Numbered from the stretch's first letter, positions 35,853-44,315 are shown. The stretch is 47,706 nucleotides of DNA from Oscillibacter sp. (GCA_017527365.1 JAFXQD010000001.1:1-47706), one strand, 5' to 3'. Translations and numbers: made by a program. Notes: generated by a model from the letters alone, not told the origin.

Positions 35853-37034
35853 ATGGAAGAAGGGATACTGCGCCGGACATGGGCGGAAATCGACATGGAC
35901 GCCCTGTCCCATAACTACCGCGCCGCACGGGAGAAAATCGGCGCGGGCGTCAAGTATCTGGGAGTGGTGAAGGCGGACGCCTACGGGCACGGCGCCGTGC
36001 AGGTTTCGCGGAAACTGGAAAGTTTGGGTTGCGACTACTTGGCGGTGTCCAGCCTCGACGAGGCGCGGGAGCTCCGGCGCGGCGGAATCGGCATTCCCAT
36101 ACTGATTCTCGGACACACGCCCCCGGAAATGACGCCCCAGCTTATCCGCCACAACCTCACCCAGACGGTCTCCGCGCTCTCGAAAGCGGAGGAGTACGGC
36201 AAGGCGGCGGCGGAGTGCGGCGGCGTGTTGCGGGTACATATCAAAGCGGACACGGGAATGTCGCGGCTTGGCTTTCTCGTGCGGGGGGAACATTTTGAAA
36301 ACGGCGTTGACGCTATTGCCAAAGCCTGCGCCCTGCCTTCCCTCGACGCGGAGGGAATCTTTACGCATTTCGCAACGTCCGACGGCGACGAACCCGGCGA
36401 CAGGGCTTACGCTATGGAACAGTTCGCCTTGTTCCGCGCCGTCATTGACGCGCTCGCCCAGCGCGGACGCCGTTTCGCTATCCGCCACTGCGCCAACAGC
36501 GGCGCCTTGGCGCGTTACCCCGAAACGTATCTGGACATGGCGCGCCCCGGAATCGCGCTCTACGGTCTCGGCGGCGACGCCCCCGCGCTCGGACTGCGCC
36601 CGGTTATGTCGCTGTACTCCTGCGTGTCGACTATTAAGATTTTCGACCCCGGCACGCCAATCAGCTACGGCGGAACCTACCGCACGGACGGCAAGCGGCG
36701 CGTGGGCGTGTTGCCTATCGGCTACGCCGACGGGCTGTTCCGGGGATTCTCGAACCGCCTCGCGCTATGGACGCCGCAAGGCCCCGCGCCTATTCTCGGA
36801 CGAATCTGCATGGACATGTGCATGGTTGACTTGACCGACTTGCCGGGAATCCATGTCGGCGACGCGCTGGAAGTTTTCGGGGCGCATCAGTCCGCCGACG
36901 ACCTCGCCGCCATGCTCGATACGATTCCCTACGAATTGACCTGCGCCGTGAGCAAGCGCGTCCCGCGCCTCTACATGGAGGGCGGACAGGTCAAGGAACG
37001 CAGTCTCCGGATACTCGGACAAGCCGCGGAATAA
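35853..37034 (+). CDS. alr: Alanine racemase
   Basis: PLP enzyme that makes D-alanine for peptidoglycan. The 393-residue protein has the PLP lysine in VVKADAYGHG (Lys40), the TGMSRLGF motif, and the second catalytic residue Tyr272 in ISYGGTYRT. The ribosome site AAGGAGG is strong. A MazF-type gene follows, the order alr-(mazE)-mazF being common in Firmicutes. Confidence 0.96.
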   Translation: MEEGILRRTWAEIDMDALSHNYRAAREKIGAGVKYLGVVKADAYGHGAVQVSRKLESLGCDYLAVSSLDEARELRRGGIGIPILILGHTPPEMTPQLIRHNLTQTVSALSKAEEYGKAAAECGGVLRVHIKADTGMSRLGFLVRGEHFENGVDAIAKACALPSLDAEGIFTHFATSDGDEPGDRAYAMEQFALFRAVIDALAQRGRRFAIRHCANSGALARYPETYLDMARPGIALYGLGGDAPALGLRPVMSLYSCVSTIKIFDPGTPISYGGTYRTDGKRRVGVLPIGYADGLFRGFSNRLALWTPQGPAPILGRICMDMCMVDLTDLPGIHVGDALEVFGAHQSADDLAAMLDTIPYELTCAVSKRVPRLYMEGGQVKERSLRILGQAAE

Positions 37035-37250
37035 TACATGAACGATAACGCAACCCGCTTTCGCGCCCGCACGGCGCCGCCCCGTCTTGCATAGGATGTC
37101 AGGGCGGCAATACGGAATTTGTCCCCCGGACAGGTATAAATTCCGTCCGGACGCGGGAAACTGAAAGCGGCCCTGTCAAACGCGGGCGCCCGCCCCCGTG
37201 CGCGGCGCGCCCTTGGCAGAGGGTACTTCTTTCGGTGGAGTGTGAACTTT

Positions 37251-37619
37251 GTGGATACGACTGTCAAACGCGGCGACATTTACTACGCCGACCTCTCCCC
37301 CGTGGTAGGCAGCGAACAGGGAGGCGTCCGGCCCGTGCTGATTATCCAGAACGACACCGGCAACCGCTACAGCCCTACCGTGATTGCGGCGGCGATTACT
37401 TCCCAAACCGGAAAGGCGCGCCTGCCCACTCACATAGACCTGCCCGTGAACGAAAGCTCCGGCCTGAGCCGCAATTCCGTGATTCTGCTTGAGCAAATCC
37501 GGACGCTTGACAAGAAGCGCCTGCGCGAGCGCATGGGGCGCGTGGAGGAGGACATGATGACGAAAGTGGACGCGGCCATAGCGGTGAGCTTCGGCCTGCC
37601 CCACGACCAGTTGGTGTAA
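37251..37619 (+). CDS. ndoA: MazF/PemK-family endoribonuclease (NdoA-like)
   Basis: Sequence-specific mRNA interferase. The 122-residue product carries [29 protein letters not shown] and the conserved [14 protein letters not shown], as in Bacillus NdoA. Two in-frame GTG codons are possible: 37242 is only 1 base from GGTGGAG, 37251 is 10 bases away, so the second is preferred. In Bacillus the antitoxin NdoAI lies between alr and ndoA; the 216 bases here encode no such protein, so the toxin appears unaccompanied. Confidence 0.9.
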   Translation: MDTTVKRGDIYYADLSPVVGSEQGGVRPVLIIQNDTGNRYSPTVIAAAITSQTGKARLPTHIDLPVNESSGLSRNSVILLEQIRTLDKKRLRERMGRVEEDMMTKVDAAIAVSFGLPHDQLV

Positions 37620-37626
37620 GCGCCGC

Positions 37627-37650
37627 GCCCTTCCGGAATACCGGAAGGGC
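37627..37650 (+). terminator. Hairpin after the MazF-type gene
   Basis: GCCCTTCCGG/CCGGAAGGGC with an AATA loop. It lacks a T-run on the plus strand, so its strength as a terminator is uncertain. The same stem occurs near 38.57 kb. Confidence 0.45.
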
Positions 37651-37660
37651 GTTAAAAATA

Positions 37661-37688
37661 CGGGGAACCGGATTTCTCCGGCTCCCCG
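37661..37688 (-). terminator. Intrinsic terminator of the small secreted-protein gene
   Basis: On the minus strand CGGGGAGCCGGAG pairs with CCGGTTCCCCG and is followed by TATTTTTAA. It ends transcription coming from the gene at 37793-38152. Confidence 0.65.
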
Positions 37689-37792
37689 CATTCGCGTCGC
37701 GGCATTATAATGCCGACAGCGCGACTATTTTCAGAAGAATACGCAAATGCGGCAACAGAGTACGCGCTTAAACATACAAGAAGCGCTGTAAG

Positions 37793-38152
37793 TTAGTGGA
37801 ACTCGTACCGACCTTCGCAGGTAGCGACGTATATGTCTGAGTTCCCTCCCTTGGGAGACACATAAATCTCACGGGTTTGATTTCTCCCCACGCCGATAGC
37901 CACTTTATGGTTAGGCGCGAGTTCCCACGTATGACCGTACTTGTCATAAACCGTAAGATACGACGGGCCATAATTCCGGACGGAGACATAGTTAGTGGAA
38001 TAACTGCTCCCCGCATAGAACGTGAAAGAACGTCTGCTCTTCACATTGTAAGTGTTCGCCTGCGCAAGCACCGTGACACACAGAACCGAAACCATCAACG
38101 CCGCCAGAATCAGAGCCTTGAAAGACTTTACCAGTTTCTTCATTTTTTTCAC
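37793..38152 (-). CDS. Small secreted protein of unknown function
   Basis: A 119-residue protein with a clear Sec signal peptide (basic MKKMKKLVKSFK, hydrophobic core, cleavage after about residue 32 at VLAQA). The mature 87 residues are Tyr/Ser-rich and probably all beta (TFYAGSSYSTNYVSVRNYGP). AAGGAGGTG with good spacing precedes the ATG. The base composition is less GC-rich than the neighbours. I do not recognise a family; it could be a surface or interbacterial protein, but that is a guess. Confidence 0.7.
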   Translation of the reverse strand: MKKMKKLVKSFKALILAALMVSVLCVTVLAQANTYNVKSRRSFTFYAGSSYSTNYVSVRNYGPSYLTVYDKYGHTWELAPNHKVAIGVGRNQTREIYVSPKGGNSDIYVATCEGRYEFH

Positions 38153-38341
38153 CTCCTTCCATTATCGCCGCAGTGTTGCGAACCCATTCTGAAAATGCCC
38201 GGTCAGCCGTTCCAGGGGAGCGGACACGCGTCCGCCTTCCCCGTCCCGGACAGCCGGAAACACAATAACGGCGTTGAGCGCAAACTCAACGCCGCCTAAA
38301 ATTCAGGCAGTTACACAAAACCCCTTTACCCGTTGCCTTCC

Positions 38342-38371
38342 TTGATAAAAAACGGAAAGCACGGGTATAAT
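38342..38371 (+). promoter_or_regulatory. Plus-strand promoter of the candidate antisense RNA
   Basis: TTGATA, 18-base spacer, TATAAT. No protein gene follows it in this direction before a terminator-like hairpin about 85 bases on. Confidence 0.6.
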
Positions 38372-38377
38372 AAGTTT

Positions 38378-38478
38378 AGGCGCGATAAAATCGCTGTGTT
38401 GAGTGAGCTTGTAACTCTGTGCACTCGATGCAAGACCGTTGGAGGTGGAGTTCCGGCGGTCTGCCGCCTTTATTATGT
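38378..38478 (+). ncRNA. Candidate plus-strand antisense RNA, about 100 nt
   Basis: Bounded by the promoter at 38342-38371 and a terminator-like stem GGCGG-TCTG-CCGCC followed by TTTATTATGTTT. Predicted internal stems include GCGAT/ATCGC and GAGTG/CACTC. It is wholly complementary to the 5' half of the opposing RNA. Identity with a known RNA family could not be established by eye. Confidence 0.45.
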
Positions 38479-38490
38479 TTCCTTGCCTAT

Positions 38491-38519
38491 AGTATAGCAC
38501 ACCCTTTTTAAGAACGCAA
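38491..38519 (-). promoter_or_regulatory. Minus-strand promoter facing the antisense RNA
   Basis: Minus strand: TTGCGT, 17-base spacer, TATACT with TG just upstream (extended -10), in an A+T-rich stretch. Confidence 0.6.
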
Positions 38520-38625
38520 GAGTTTTTTTGAAAAATTTTCAGATTTTTCCTGCCGCATAATCCCGCGCCCTTCCGGTTTCCCGGAAGGGCGCTTATCGCG
38601 CCGCCGCAAAGGCGTTAAGTTAAGC

Positions 38626-38797
38626 GAAACCTGCCCCCACCCGTCGCTGCGCGACACCCTCCCCCAAAGGGGGAGGGGCAGGCTTGACGGCGTTTTCGTT
38701 TAAAATTCCGCTCAAATTTTTATGAAAAACATTCCAAGTTCCACCTTCCCCCGGAACGGGGGAAGGTGTCGCGCAGCGACGGATGGGGGCAGGTTTC
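38626..38797. repeat. MITE-like element with 33-bp inverted repeats
   Basis: Arms at 38626-38658 and 38765-38797 are inverted copies with one mismatch, each containing the GTCGCTGCGCGAC palindrome. Each is followed inward by a C-run/G-run hairpin; the 50 or so bases between are A+T-rich. No gene lies inside. It belongs to the same family as the copies at 1-88 and 32.54 kb, and lies upstream of the typA promoter. Confidence 0.8.
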
Positions 38798-38873
38798 ATG
38801 GAACTTGACGCCCGCGCCTCCTTTGGGGAGCTTCTACGCAACCGCACAGGCGGAAAAAATTTCGGCGAACCTG

Positions 38874-38902
38874 TTGCAAGCGGGGGGCGTTGGCGCTATA
38901 AT
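38874..38902 (+). promoter_or_regulatory. Promoter of typA
   Basis: TTGCAA, 17-base spacer, TATAAT, 42 bases before the ATG. Confidence 0.7.
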
Positions 38903-38943
38903 GCCGTTCCGCAATACGAAACCTTGATAGGAGATACCTTTTC

Positions 38944-40770
38944 ATGCGTAACGAACATCTAAGAAACGTCGCCATTATCGCGCACGTCGACCACGGGAAA
39001 ACGACGCTTGTGGACGAAATGCTCAAACAGGGCGGCGCATACCGCGCCAATCAGGAGGTCGTGGAGCGCGTCCTCGACTCCGGAGACCTCGAACGCGAGC
39101 GCGGCATTACGATTTTAGCCAAAAACACCGCCGTGCGCTACGGCGACACGAAAATCAATATTGTGGACACCCCCGGCCACGCCGATTTCGGCGGGGAAGT
39201 CGAGCGCGTCCTGAAAATGGTCAACGGCGTGATTCTGCTTGTGGACGCCGCCGAGGGCCCCATGCCGCAGACGCGCTTCGTGCTCTCCCGCGCCTTGGAG
39301 CTTGGGCACCGCGTCATTGTCGTGCTCAACAAGATTGACCGCCCCGACCAGCGCATTAAGGAAGTGATAGACGAGATTCTGGAACTGCTCATGGACTTGG
39401 ACGCCACGCCGGAGCAGTTGGACAGCCCCATGCTGTTCTGTTCGGGGCGCAACGGCACGGCGTCCTATTCGCCGGGCGTGGAGGGCAAGGACTTGAAGCC
39501 CCTGTTCGAGACCATCCTTGAATACATTCCCGCGCCGGAGGCCGACGCCGCCGCGCCGTTTCAAATGCTGGTTTCATCCATCGACTACAACGAGTTTGTG
39601 GGGCGCATTGCCATAGGGCGCATTGAGCGCGGGACGCTGAAACAGAATATGGAGGTTGCCGTAAGCAACTACCACAGCCCGGACGCCGCGCCGCGCAAGG
39701 CGAAAGCCACCGCCATTTACGAGTTTGAGGGGCTGTCGCGGAAGCAAGTCGCGTCCGCCGAGGCCGGGAACATCGTCGCCATGAGCGGCATTCCCGACAT
39801 CACGATTGGCGACACAATCTGCGCCCCCGACGCGGTCGAGGCGTTGCCGTTCGTGAAAATCTCCGCGCCGACCATGGAAATGACGTTTTCCGTCAACGAT
39901 TCGCCGTTTGCGGGGAAAGAGGGCAAATTTGTCACGTCGCGGCAGTTGCGGGAGCGGCTCTACCGCGAGACGCTCAAAGACGTGTCGCTCCGCGTGGCGG
40001 ACACAGACCGCGAGACCGCGTTCAACGTCGCCGGGCGCGGCGAGATGTCGCTTTCCATTCTCATTGAGACCATGCGGCGGGAAGGCTACGAGTTCCAAGT
40101 TTCGCCCGCCCGCGTGCTCTACCGCGAAATCGACGGCAAGCGGTGCGAACCGATTGAAAGATTAGTCGTTGACGTGCCCGCCGACTGCGTGGGCGCGGTC
40201 ATTGAGAAGCTCGGACAGCGCCGCGCCGACGTGCTGGACATGACGCCCGTCGGCGCCCGCATGAAATTGCAATTCCTCATTCCGTCGCGGGGGCTGTTCG
40301 GCTACCGCAACGACTTCTTGACCGACACGCGGGGCGAGGGCATTATGGCGTCCGTGTTCGACAGCTACGCCCCCTACAAGGGCGACCTGTCCCGCCGCAA
40401 CAGCGGCTCCCTGATTGCCTTCGAGACGGGCGAGTCCGTCGCCTACGGGCTGTTCAACGCGCAGGAGCGCGGGACGCTCTTTATCGGCGCGGGCGTCCCG
40501 GTCTACGGCGGCATGATTGTCGGCGTAAGCCCCCGGAGCGACGACATGACGGTGAACGTCTGCAAGCGCAAGCAGATGACGAACATGAGGGCGTCGGGCT
40601 CCGACGAGGCCTTGCGGCTCGTGCCGCCGCGCCGGATGAGCTTGGAGCAGTGCCTTGAGTTCTTGGCCGACGACGAATTATTAGAAGTGACGCCCAAAAG
40701 CCTGCGTATGCGCAAGGCGATACTCGACCACGAGAAGCGCATGAAAGCCCTGCACGGGAAAAAATCCTGA
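38944..40770 (+). CDS. typA: Ribosome-associated GTPase TypA/BipA
   Basis: Translational GTPase that acts in ribosome assembly and stress adaptation. The 608-residue protein has the G1 motif AHVDHGKTTL, switch II DTPGHADFGGEVER, NKIDRPDQR (G4), an EF-G-like domain organisation, and the TypA-specific C-terminal domain (SRGLFGYRNDFLTDTRGEG). AGGAGA lies 9 bases before the ATG. Monocistronic, ending at a stem-loop shared with the convergent ROK gene. Confidence 0.97.
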   Translation: MRNEHLRNVAIIAHVDHGKTTLVDEMLKQGGAYRANQEVVERVLDSGDLERERGITILAKNTAVRYGDTKINIVDTPGHADFGGEVERVLKMVNGVILLVDAAEGPMPQTRFVLSRALELGHRVIVVLNKIDRPDQRIKEVIDEILELLMDLDATPEQLDSPMLFCSGRNGTASYSPGVEGKDLKPLFETILEYIPAPEADAAAPFQMLVSSIDYNEFVGRIAIGRIERGTLKQNMEVAVSNYHSPDAAPRKAKATAIYEFEGLSRKQVASAEAGNIVAMSGIPDITIGDTICAPDAVEALPFVKISAPTMEMTFSVNDSPFAGKEGKFVTSRQLRERLYRETLKDVSLRVADTDRETAFNVAGRGEMSLSILIETMRREGYEFQVSPARVLYREIDGKRCEPIERLVVDVPADCVGAVIEKLGQRRADVLDMTPVGARMKLQFLIPSRGLFGYRNDFLTDTRGEGIMASVFDSYAPYKGDLSRRNSGSLIAFETGESVAYGLFNAQERGTLFIGAGVPVYGGMIVGVSPRSDDMTVNVCKRKQMTNMRASGSDEALRLVPPRRMSLEQCLEFLADDELLEVTPKSLRMRKAILDHEKRMKALHGKKS

Positions 40771-40778
40771 CGCGCAAA

Positions 40779-40802
40779 CGCCCCGCCTTTTCAGGCGGGG
40801 CG
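40779..40802. terminator. Hairpin between typA and the ROK regulator
   Basis: CGCCCCGCC/GGCGGGGCG with a TTTTCA loop, between two convergent stop codons. T-tracts are weak on both strands; a bidirectional terminator is likely by position. Confidence 0.55.
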
Positions 40803-40806
40803 CCGC

Positions 40807-41973
40807 TTATCGGAAGAACTCGCCGCGAAACACGGCGTCGAGCAGACCGCAGGCGCACCCCCGCACCGCCGCCTCCGCGCCGAACGCCGAGCGCAACACT
40901 TTCACGGGTCGCTTGGCGGCGCGGCGGCGCGTAATCTCCGCCTCCAGCGCCGCGAGGCAACTGTCCGGCAGGTGCGCGCCGCTGTCGCCGATTACGATTG
41001 CCTGCGGGTCAAGCAGGTTCGCCGCGCTGGTCAGCCCCGCCGCCAAAGCCCGCGTCATGGCGTTGAGCGCGCCCCACGCCGCCGACGCCCCGTCGCGCCC
41101 CGCCTCCCGGCAGAACACCTCGAACGGCGCCTCCGGCCGCCCGCACTCCCGCCGCAGGCGCGGCAGGATGACTTGCAACCCCGCGTAAGTCTCCAGACAG
41201 CCCCGGTTGCCGCACGCGCACAGGTTCCCGCGCCAGTCAATGCTCATGTGCCCCAGCTCGCTGGAAAAGCCCGCCGCGCTCCGCAACAGCTCCCCGTGCG
41301 ACACCACCCCCGCCCCGATTCCCGACGTAATGCCCACAAAGATGAAGTCGCGGTAGCCCCGCGCCGCGCCGAAATACTTCTCCGCCAGCGCGGCGCAGGC
41401 GTACTGCCCGTCGAGGCGCACGGGCAGGCGGTAGCGTTCGCGCAGGAGCTTTGCTATCGGGAAATCGTGAATCCCGTGGAAGCGGGGCGCGTCGAGTATG
41501 ACGCCGCGGCGCAGGTCGATGGGCCCGATGGACCCCACGCCGATGCCAAGCGGCGTTTCGTTTTCGGGGTAAACGCTGTCAATCAGGCTGAACAGGATGT
41601 CGGCGAGGTTGGCGGCGTTGGCGGCGTTGACGGCGGCGCGGGCTTCGCGCAAAGCGTTTAAGCGCATGTCGCAGAGTATCGCGGCGCACTCGTCGCGGAA
41701 CACGAACAGCCCTATGAGCTTGGGCGCGGCGTCCGACAGGCGCAACGCCACGGGGTTTCGCCCCGCGCCCGCCGCCGACACCACTTCGTGGACTTCGACA
41801 TAGCCGCGCCCGTCGAACTCGGCGATGATGTTGCTGACGGACATTTTCGAAAGCCCGGTGCGGCGGGCGAGCTCCACGCGGGAGAGCGCGCCTTCGGTCG
41901 CCAGCAGTTTGAGGATAAGCCCGCGGTTGCGCGAGCGCAACGTGTCGTTGTTCATGCCCTTGCGCGTGTCCAT
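40807..41973 (-). CDS. ROK-family transcriptional regulator
   Basis: A 388-residue NagC/XylR-type protein. Residues 5-70 form a winged helix-turn-helix (LSRVELARRTGLSKMSVSNI), followed by the ROK sugar-kinase-like fold. The zinc-site signature GHMSIDWRGNLCACGNRGCLE is intact near residue 245. ATP-site residues look degenerate in part, as expected of a regulator. It is the last of three minus-strand genes after malQ and queH, so a sugar or maltodextrin-related signal is plausible but unproven. Confidence 0.9.
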   Translation of the reverse strand: MDTRKGMNNDTLRSRNRGLILKLLATEGALSRVELARRTGLSKMSVSNIIAEFDGRGYVEVHEVVSAAGAGRNPVALRLSDAAPKLIGLFVFRDECAAILCDMRLNALREARAAVNAANAANLADILFSLIDSVYPENETPLGIGVGSIGPIDLRRGVILDAPRFHGIHDFPIAKLLRERYRLPVRLDGQYACAALAEKYFGAARGYRDFIFVGITSGIGAGVVSHGELLRSAAGFSSELGHMSIDWRGNLCACGNRGCLETYAGLQVILPRLRRECGRPEAPFEVFCREAGRDGASAAWGALNAMTRALAAGLTSAANLLDPQAIVIGDSGAHLPDSCLAALEAEITRRRAAKRPVKVLRSAFGAEAAVRGCACGLLDAVFRGEFFR

Positions 41974-41996
41974 GCCCCCGCCCCCATTGATAAAAC

Positions 41997-42575
41997 TTAG
42001 CGTTGCGACAGAAGCGCGTCGAACTTGGCGCGGTCGCGCTCAATCGCCTTGCGGTAGCGGTCCTCCTCCGAAAAAACGCACCCGCAATATTTTTGCATAT
42101 AGAACCCCAGTTCGCGGGCGCGCCGGTTGCCCTCGCGGAAGTTCGGGCGGAAGTCGCGGTACAGGAACTCCACGCCGTGCCGCGCCGCGCACTCCGCCGC
42201 CGCCCGCGCTATGCCCTCGTGGTCTTGGTAGGGGCTCGCCAGCAGGGTTGTCGTGAACGCCGCAAAGCCGCGTTCGGCGGCGAAACGCGCCGTCTCCTCC
42301 ATGCGGCTTTCGTAGCAGTAGCGGCACCTGTGCGCAATGTCCCCGGCGACAGCTTGCGCGAACTCCCGCAAGCCGTAATTCTCCTTCACGATAACTTCCA
42401 TGCCGATGGTCGGGGCGTATTCCAGCAGGCAGTCGCGCCGCGCCTCGTATTCCTTCCAAGGGTGGATGTTGGGGTTGTGCCAGAACGCGACGGGCTCCAA
42501 GCCCTCGCCGCGCAGGGGGTCGATACAGCTCAACGAGCACGGGGCGCAACAGCAGTGCAACAGTACGCGGTTCAT
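41997..42575 (-). CDS. queH: Epoxyqueuosine reductase QueH
   Basis: Last step of queuosine tRNA modification, reducing epoxyqueuosine; the non-homologous alternative to QueG. The 192-residue protein has the cysteine-rich start LLHCCCAPCS, the CRYCYESR motif near residue 88 and the C-terminal KYCGCVFSEEDRY, which together supply the Fe-S and extra metal ligands of the family. AAGGAGAA precedes the ATG. Confidence 0.92.
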   Translation of the reverse strand: MNRVLLHCCCAPCSLSCIDPLRGEGLEPVAFWHNPNIHPWKEYEARRDCLLEYAPTIGMEVIVKENYGLREFAQAVAGDIAHRCRYCYESRMEETARFAAERGFAAFTTTLLASPYQDHEGIARAAAECAARHGVEFLYRDFRPNFREGNRRARELGFYMQKYCGCVFSEEDRYRKAIERDRAKFDALLSQR

Positions 42576-42641
42576 AGGCTTTCTCCTTTGCGGTCGGCGG
42601 TTATGTAGGGCGCCCCGCCTTGCGCGGGACGCGATTGCTTG

Positions 42642-44198
42642 TCAGTCGGCTTTCTTGTCGGCTTTGGCTTGGGCTTTCTCCGCCTTCTTTTCGGCTTTCT
42701 TGTCCTCCTTCGGACGCGGGGCGCAGCGCCCGTAAGCCTCCGTCAAAGCGCGGATTTCCTCGGCGAGCTTCTTGTCCGCCGCCCCCTGCGCCATGCGCCA
42801 GCGCCAGTTCCCTTCGGCGGTGCCGGGGACGTTCGTCCGGGCATCTGTGTCAAGGGCGAGGTAGTCCTGCATTTGCGCTACGAACAGAACCGCCACGCTT
42901 CCCTGTCCGGCGCGCAACATCGCCTTGCGCAGGTTCTCCGCGCCCTTCGCGCCCAGATACGCCTCGGCGTAAGCCTTTTCGCCCTTCTTGACCGCCTTGC
43001 ACCAGCCCATGAGCGTGTCGTTGTCGTGCGTGCCCGTGTAGCAAATGCAGTTTGGATTGGTGTAGTTGTGGGGCAGGTAGGCGTTGGAGGGGTCGGAGAA
43101 GGCGAACTCCAAGACCTTCATGCCGGGAAGCCCCGCGCCGTCGCGCAACTCGTGCACGGCGTCGGTCAGGATTCCCAAATCCTCCGCGATGTAGGTGATG
43201 TTCGGGAACCAGCCGGTCAGGACGCGGAGCAAATCCATGCCGGGGCCCTTGACCCATTCGCCCGTTTTCGCCGTCTTGGAGCCGGACGGCACCGCCCAGT
43301 AGCTCTCCAGCCCGCGGAAGTGGTCGATACGGACGGCGTCGAACAGCCGCGCCGCGCCCTCGACGCGGCGTATCCACCAGCCGAAGCCGTCGCGCCTCAT
43401 GGCGTCCCAGTCGTAGAGCGGGTTGCCCCAGAGCTGCCCGTCCTCGGAGAAGTAGTCGGGCGGCACGCCCGCGACTTTCGTCGGGCGCCCCTCGGCGTCA
43501 AGCTGGAACTGCGTCCGCTCCGCCCACACGTCGGCGGAGTCGTGGGAGACGTAAATCGGCAAATCGCCGATAATCTTGATTCCCAGCCCGTTGACGTAGC
43601 CCTTGAGCGATTCCCACTGCTTGAAGAAGCAGTATTGCTCCCAAGTATGATAGGCGACTTCCGCCTCAAGCTCCCTGTGCCAGTGTTCGACGGCGCGGAA
43701 CTCGTGGTTGCGGAGGGACGGTTCGGGCCAGTCGAACCACGCCTTGCCCCCGAAGCGCTCCTTCAGCGCCTGATAGAGCGTGTATTCGCGCACCCACGCG
43801 TACTTGTCGCGGAAATCGCGGGCGGCGCGGGCGGTCTCCGGGGGAATGCGCGAGAACGCCTTGCGCAAAATCGCGGGGCGCGTCTTGGCGAGCGCCCCGT
43901 AGTCGATTTTGTCGCTCTGCGGGACTTGCGCGGCTTTGAGCTCGTCGGCGGTCAGCAGACCCTCTTCCGCGAGGGCGTCAAGGTCGATGAAGTACGGGTT
44001 CCCGGCGAAGGTGGACAGCGTGGTATAGGGCGAGTCGCCGCCGCCCGACGGCCCCAGCGGCAACACTTGCCACCAGCTTTGCCCGGCTTCCTTGAGGAAG
44101 TCGGCGAAGGCGCGGGCTTCCTTGCCAATCGAGCCGACGCCGTAGGGCGAGGGCAGGGAGAAAATTGGCAGGAGCGTTCCGGCGGAACGTTTTATCAT
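42642..44198 (-). CDS. malQ: 4-alpha-glucanotransferase (amylomaltase)
   Basis: Transfers alpha-1,4-glucan segments in maltodextrin and glycogen metabolism (GH77). The 518-residue protein starts RSAGTLLPIFSLPSPYGVGS and has PLGPSGGGDSPYTTLSTFAG, the nucleophile region FDAVRIDHFRG, the acid/base EDLGILT, and THDNDTLMGW. The last 25 or so residues are a Lys/Ala/Glu-rich helix-like tail not needed for the fold. The ATG just after the promoter is used; the longer frame overlaps the divergent TIR gene. Confidence 0.95.
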   Translation of the reverse strand: MIKRSAGTLLPIFSLPSPYGVGSIGKEARAFADFLKEAGQSWWQVLPLGPSGGGDSPYTTLSTFAGNPYFIDLDALAEEGLLTADELKAAQVPQSDKIDYGALAKTRPAILRKAFSRIPPETARAARDFRDKYAWVREYTLYQALKERFGGKAWFDWPEPSLRNHEFRAVEHWHRELEAEVAYHTWEQYCFFKQWESLKGYVNGLGIKIIGDLPIYVSHDSADVWAERTQFQLDAEGRPTKVAGVPPDYFSEDGQLWGNPLYDWDAMRRDGFGWWIRRVEGAARLFDAVRIDHFRGLESYWAVPSGSKTAKTGEWVKGPGMDLLRVLTGWFPNITYIAEDLGILTDAVHELRDGAGLPGMKVLEFAFSDPSNAYLPHNYTNPNCICYTGTHDNDTLMGWCKAVKKGEKAYAEAYLGAKGAENLRKAMLRAGQGSVAVLFVAQMQDYLALDTDARTNVPGTAEGNWRWRMAQGAADKKLAEEIRALTEAYGRCAPRPKEDKKAEKKAEKAQAKADKKAD

Positions 44199-44256
44199 AA
44201 CGGTTCCCCTTTCCGGACGCGGCGTTTTTGGGTTCGGGCTCTGCGCGTCCGGAGCT

Positions 44257-44285
44257 ATTATAATACAATCTCGGCGCGCAGGCAA
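44257..44285 (-). promoter_or_regulatory. Promoter of malQ
   Basis: Minus strand: TTGCCT, 17-base spacer, TATAAT, about 60 bases before malQ and probably serving malQ-queH-ROK. Confidence 0.65.
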
Positions 44286-44315
44286 GGCGGGCGCCCCGTT
44301 TTTTTCGCGCCCGCC
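44286..44315. repeat. Inverted repeat between the malQ and TIR promoters
   Basis: GGCGGGCGC at 44286-44294 and GCGCCCGCC at 44307-44315 with a T-rich loop. It directly abuts the malQ -35, so it could be a regulator-binding site, for instance for the ROK protein. Confidence 0.5.

Larger units (their letters stand above)
38258..38484 (-). ncRNA. Candidate minus-strand RNA, about 225 nt
   Basis: Transcription from the promoter at 38491-38519 would start near 38484 and meet a 10-bp perfect hairpin (CGGCGTTGAG/CTCAACGCCG, 38269-38294) followed by TTATTGTGTTT. No ORF with a ribosome site lies within it; an open frame at 38303-38500 starts upstream of the transcript. It could also read through into the small secreted-protein gene as a long leader. 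Confidence 0.4.

Noticed and set aside
38303-38500. 65-codon minus-strand ORF (MLYYRQGN...)
   Set aside because: Its ATG overlaps the -10 of the predicted promoter, so the transcript would start after it; no ribosome site. Better seen as part of a non-coding RNA locus.
38620-38847. 75-codon minus-strand ORF across the inverted repeat
   Set aside because: It is made almost entirely of the palindromic repeat and has no protein-like features.
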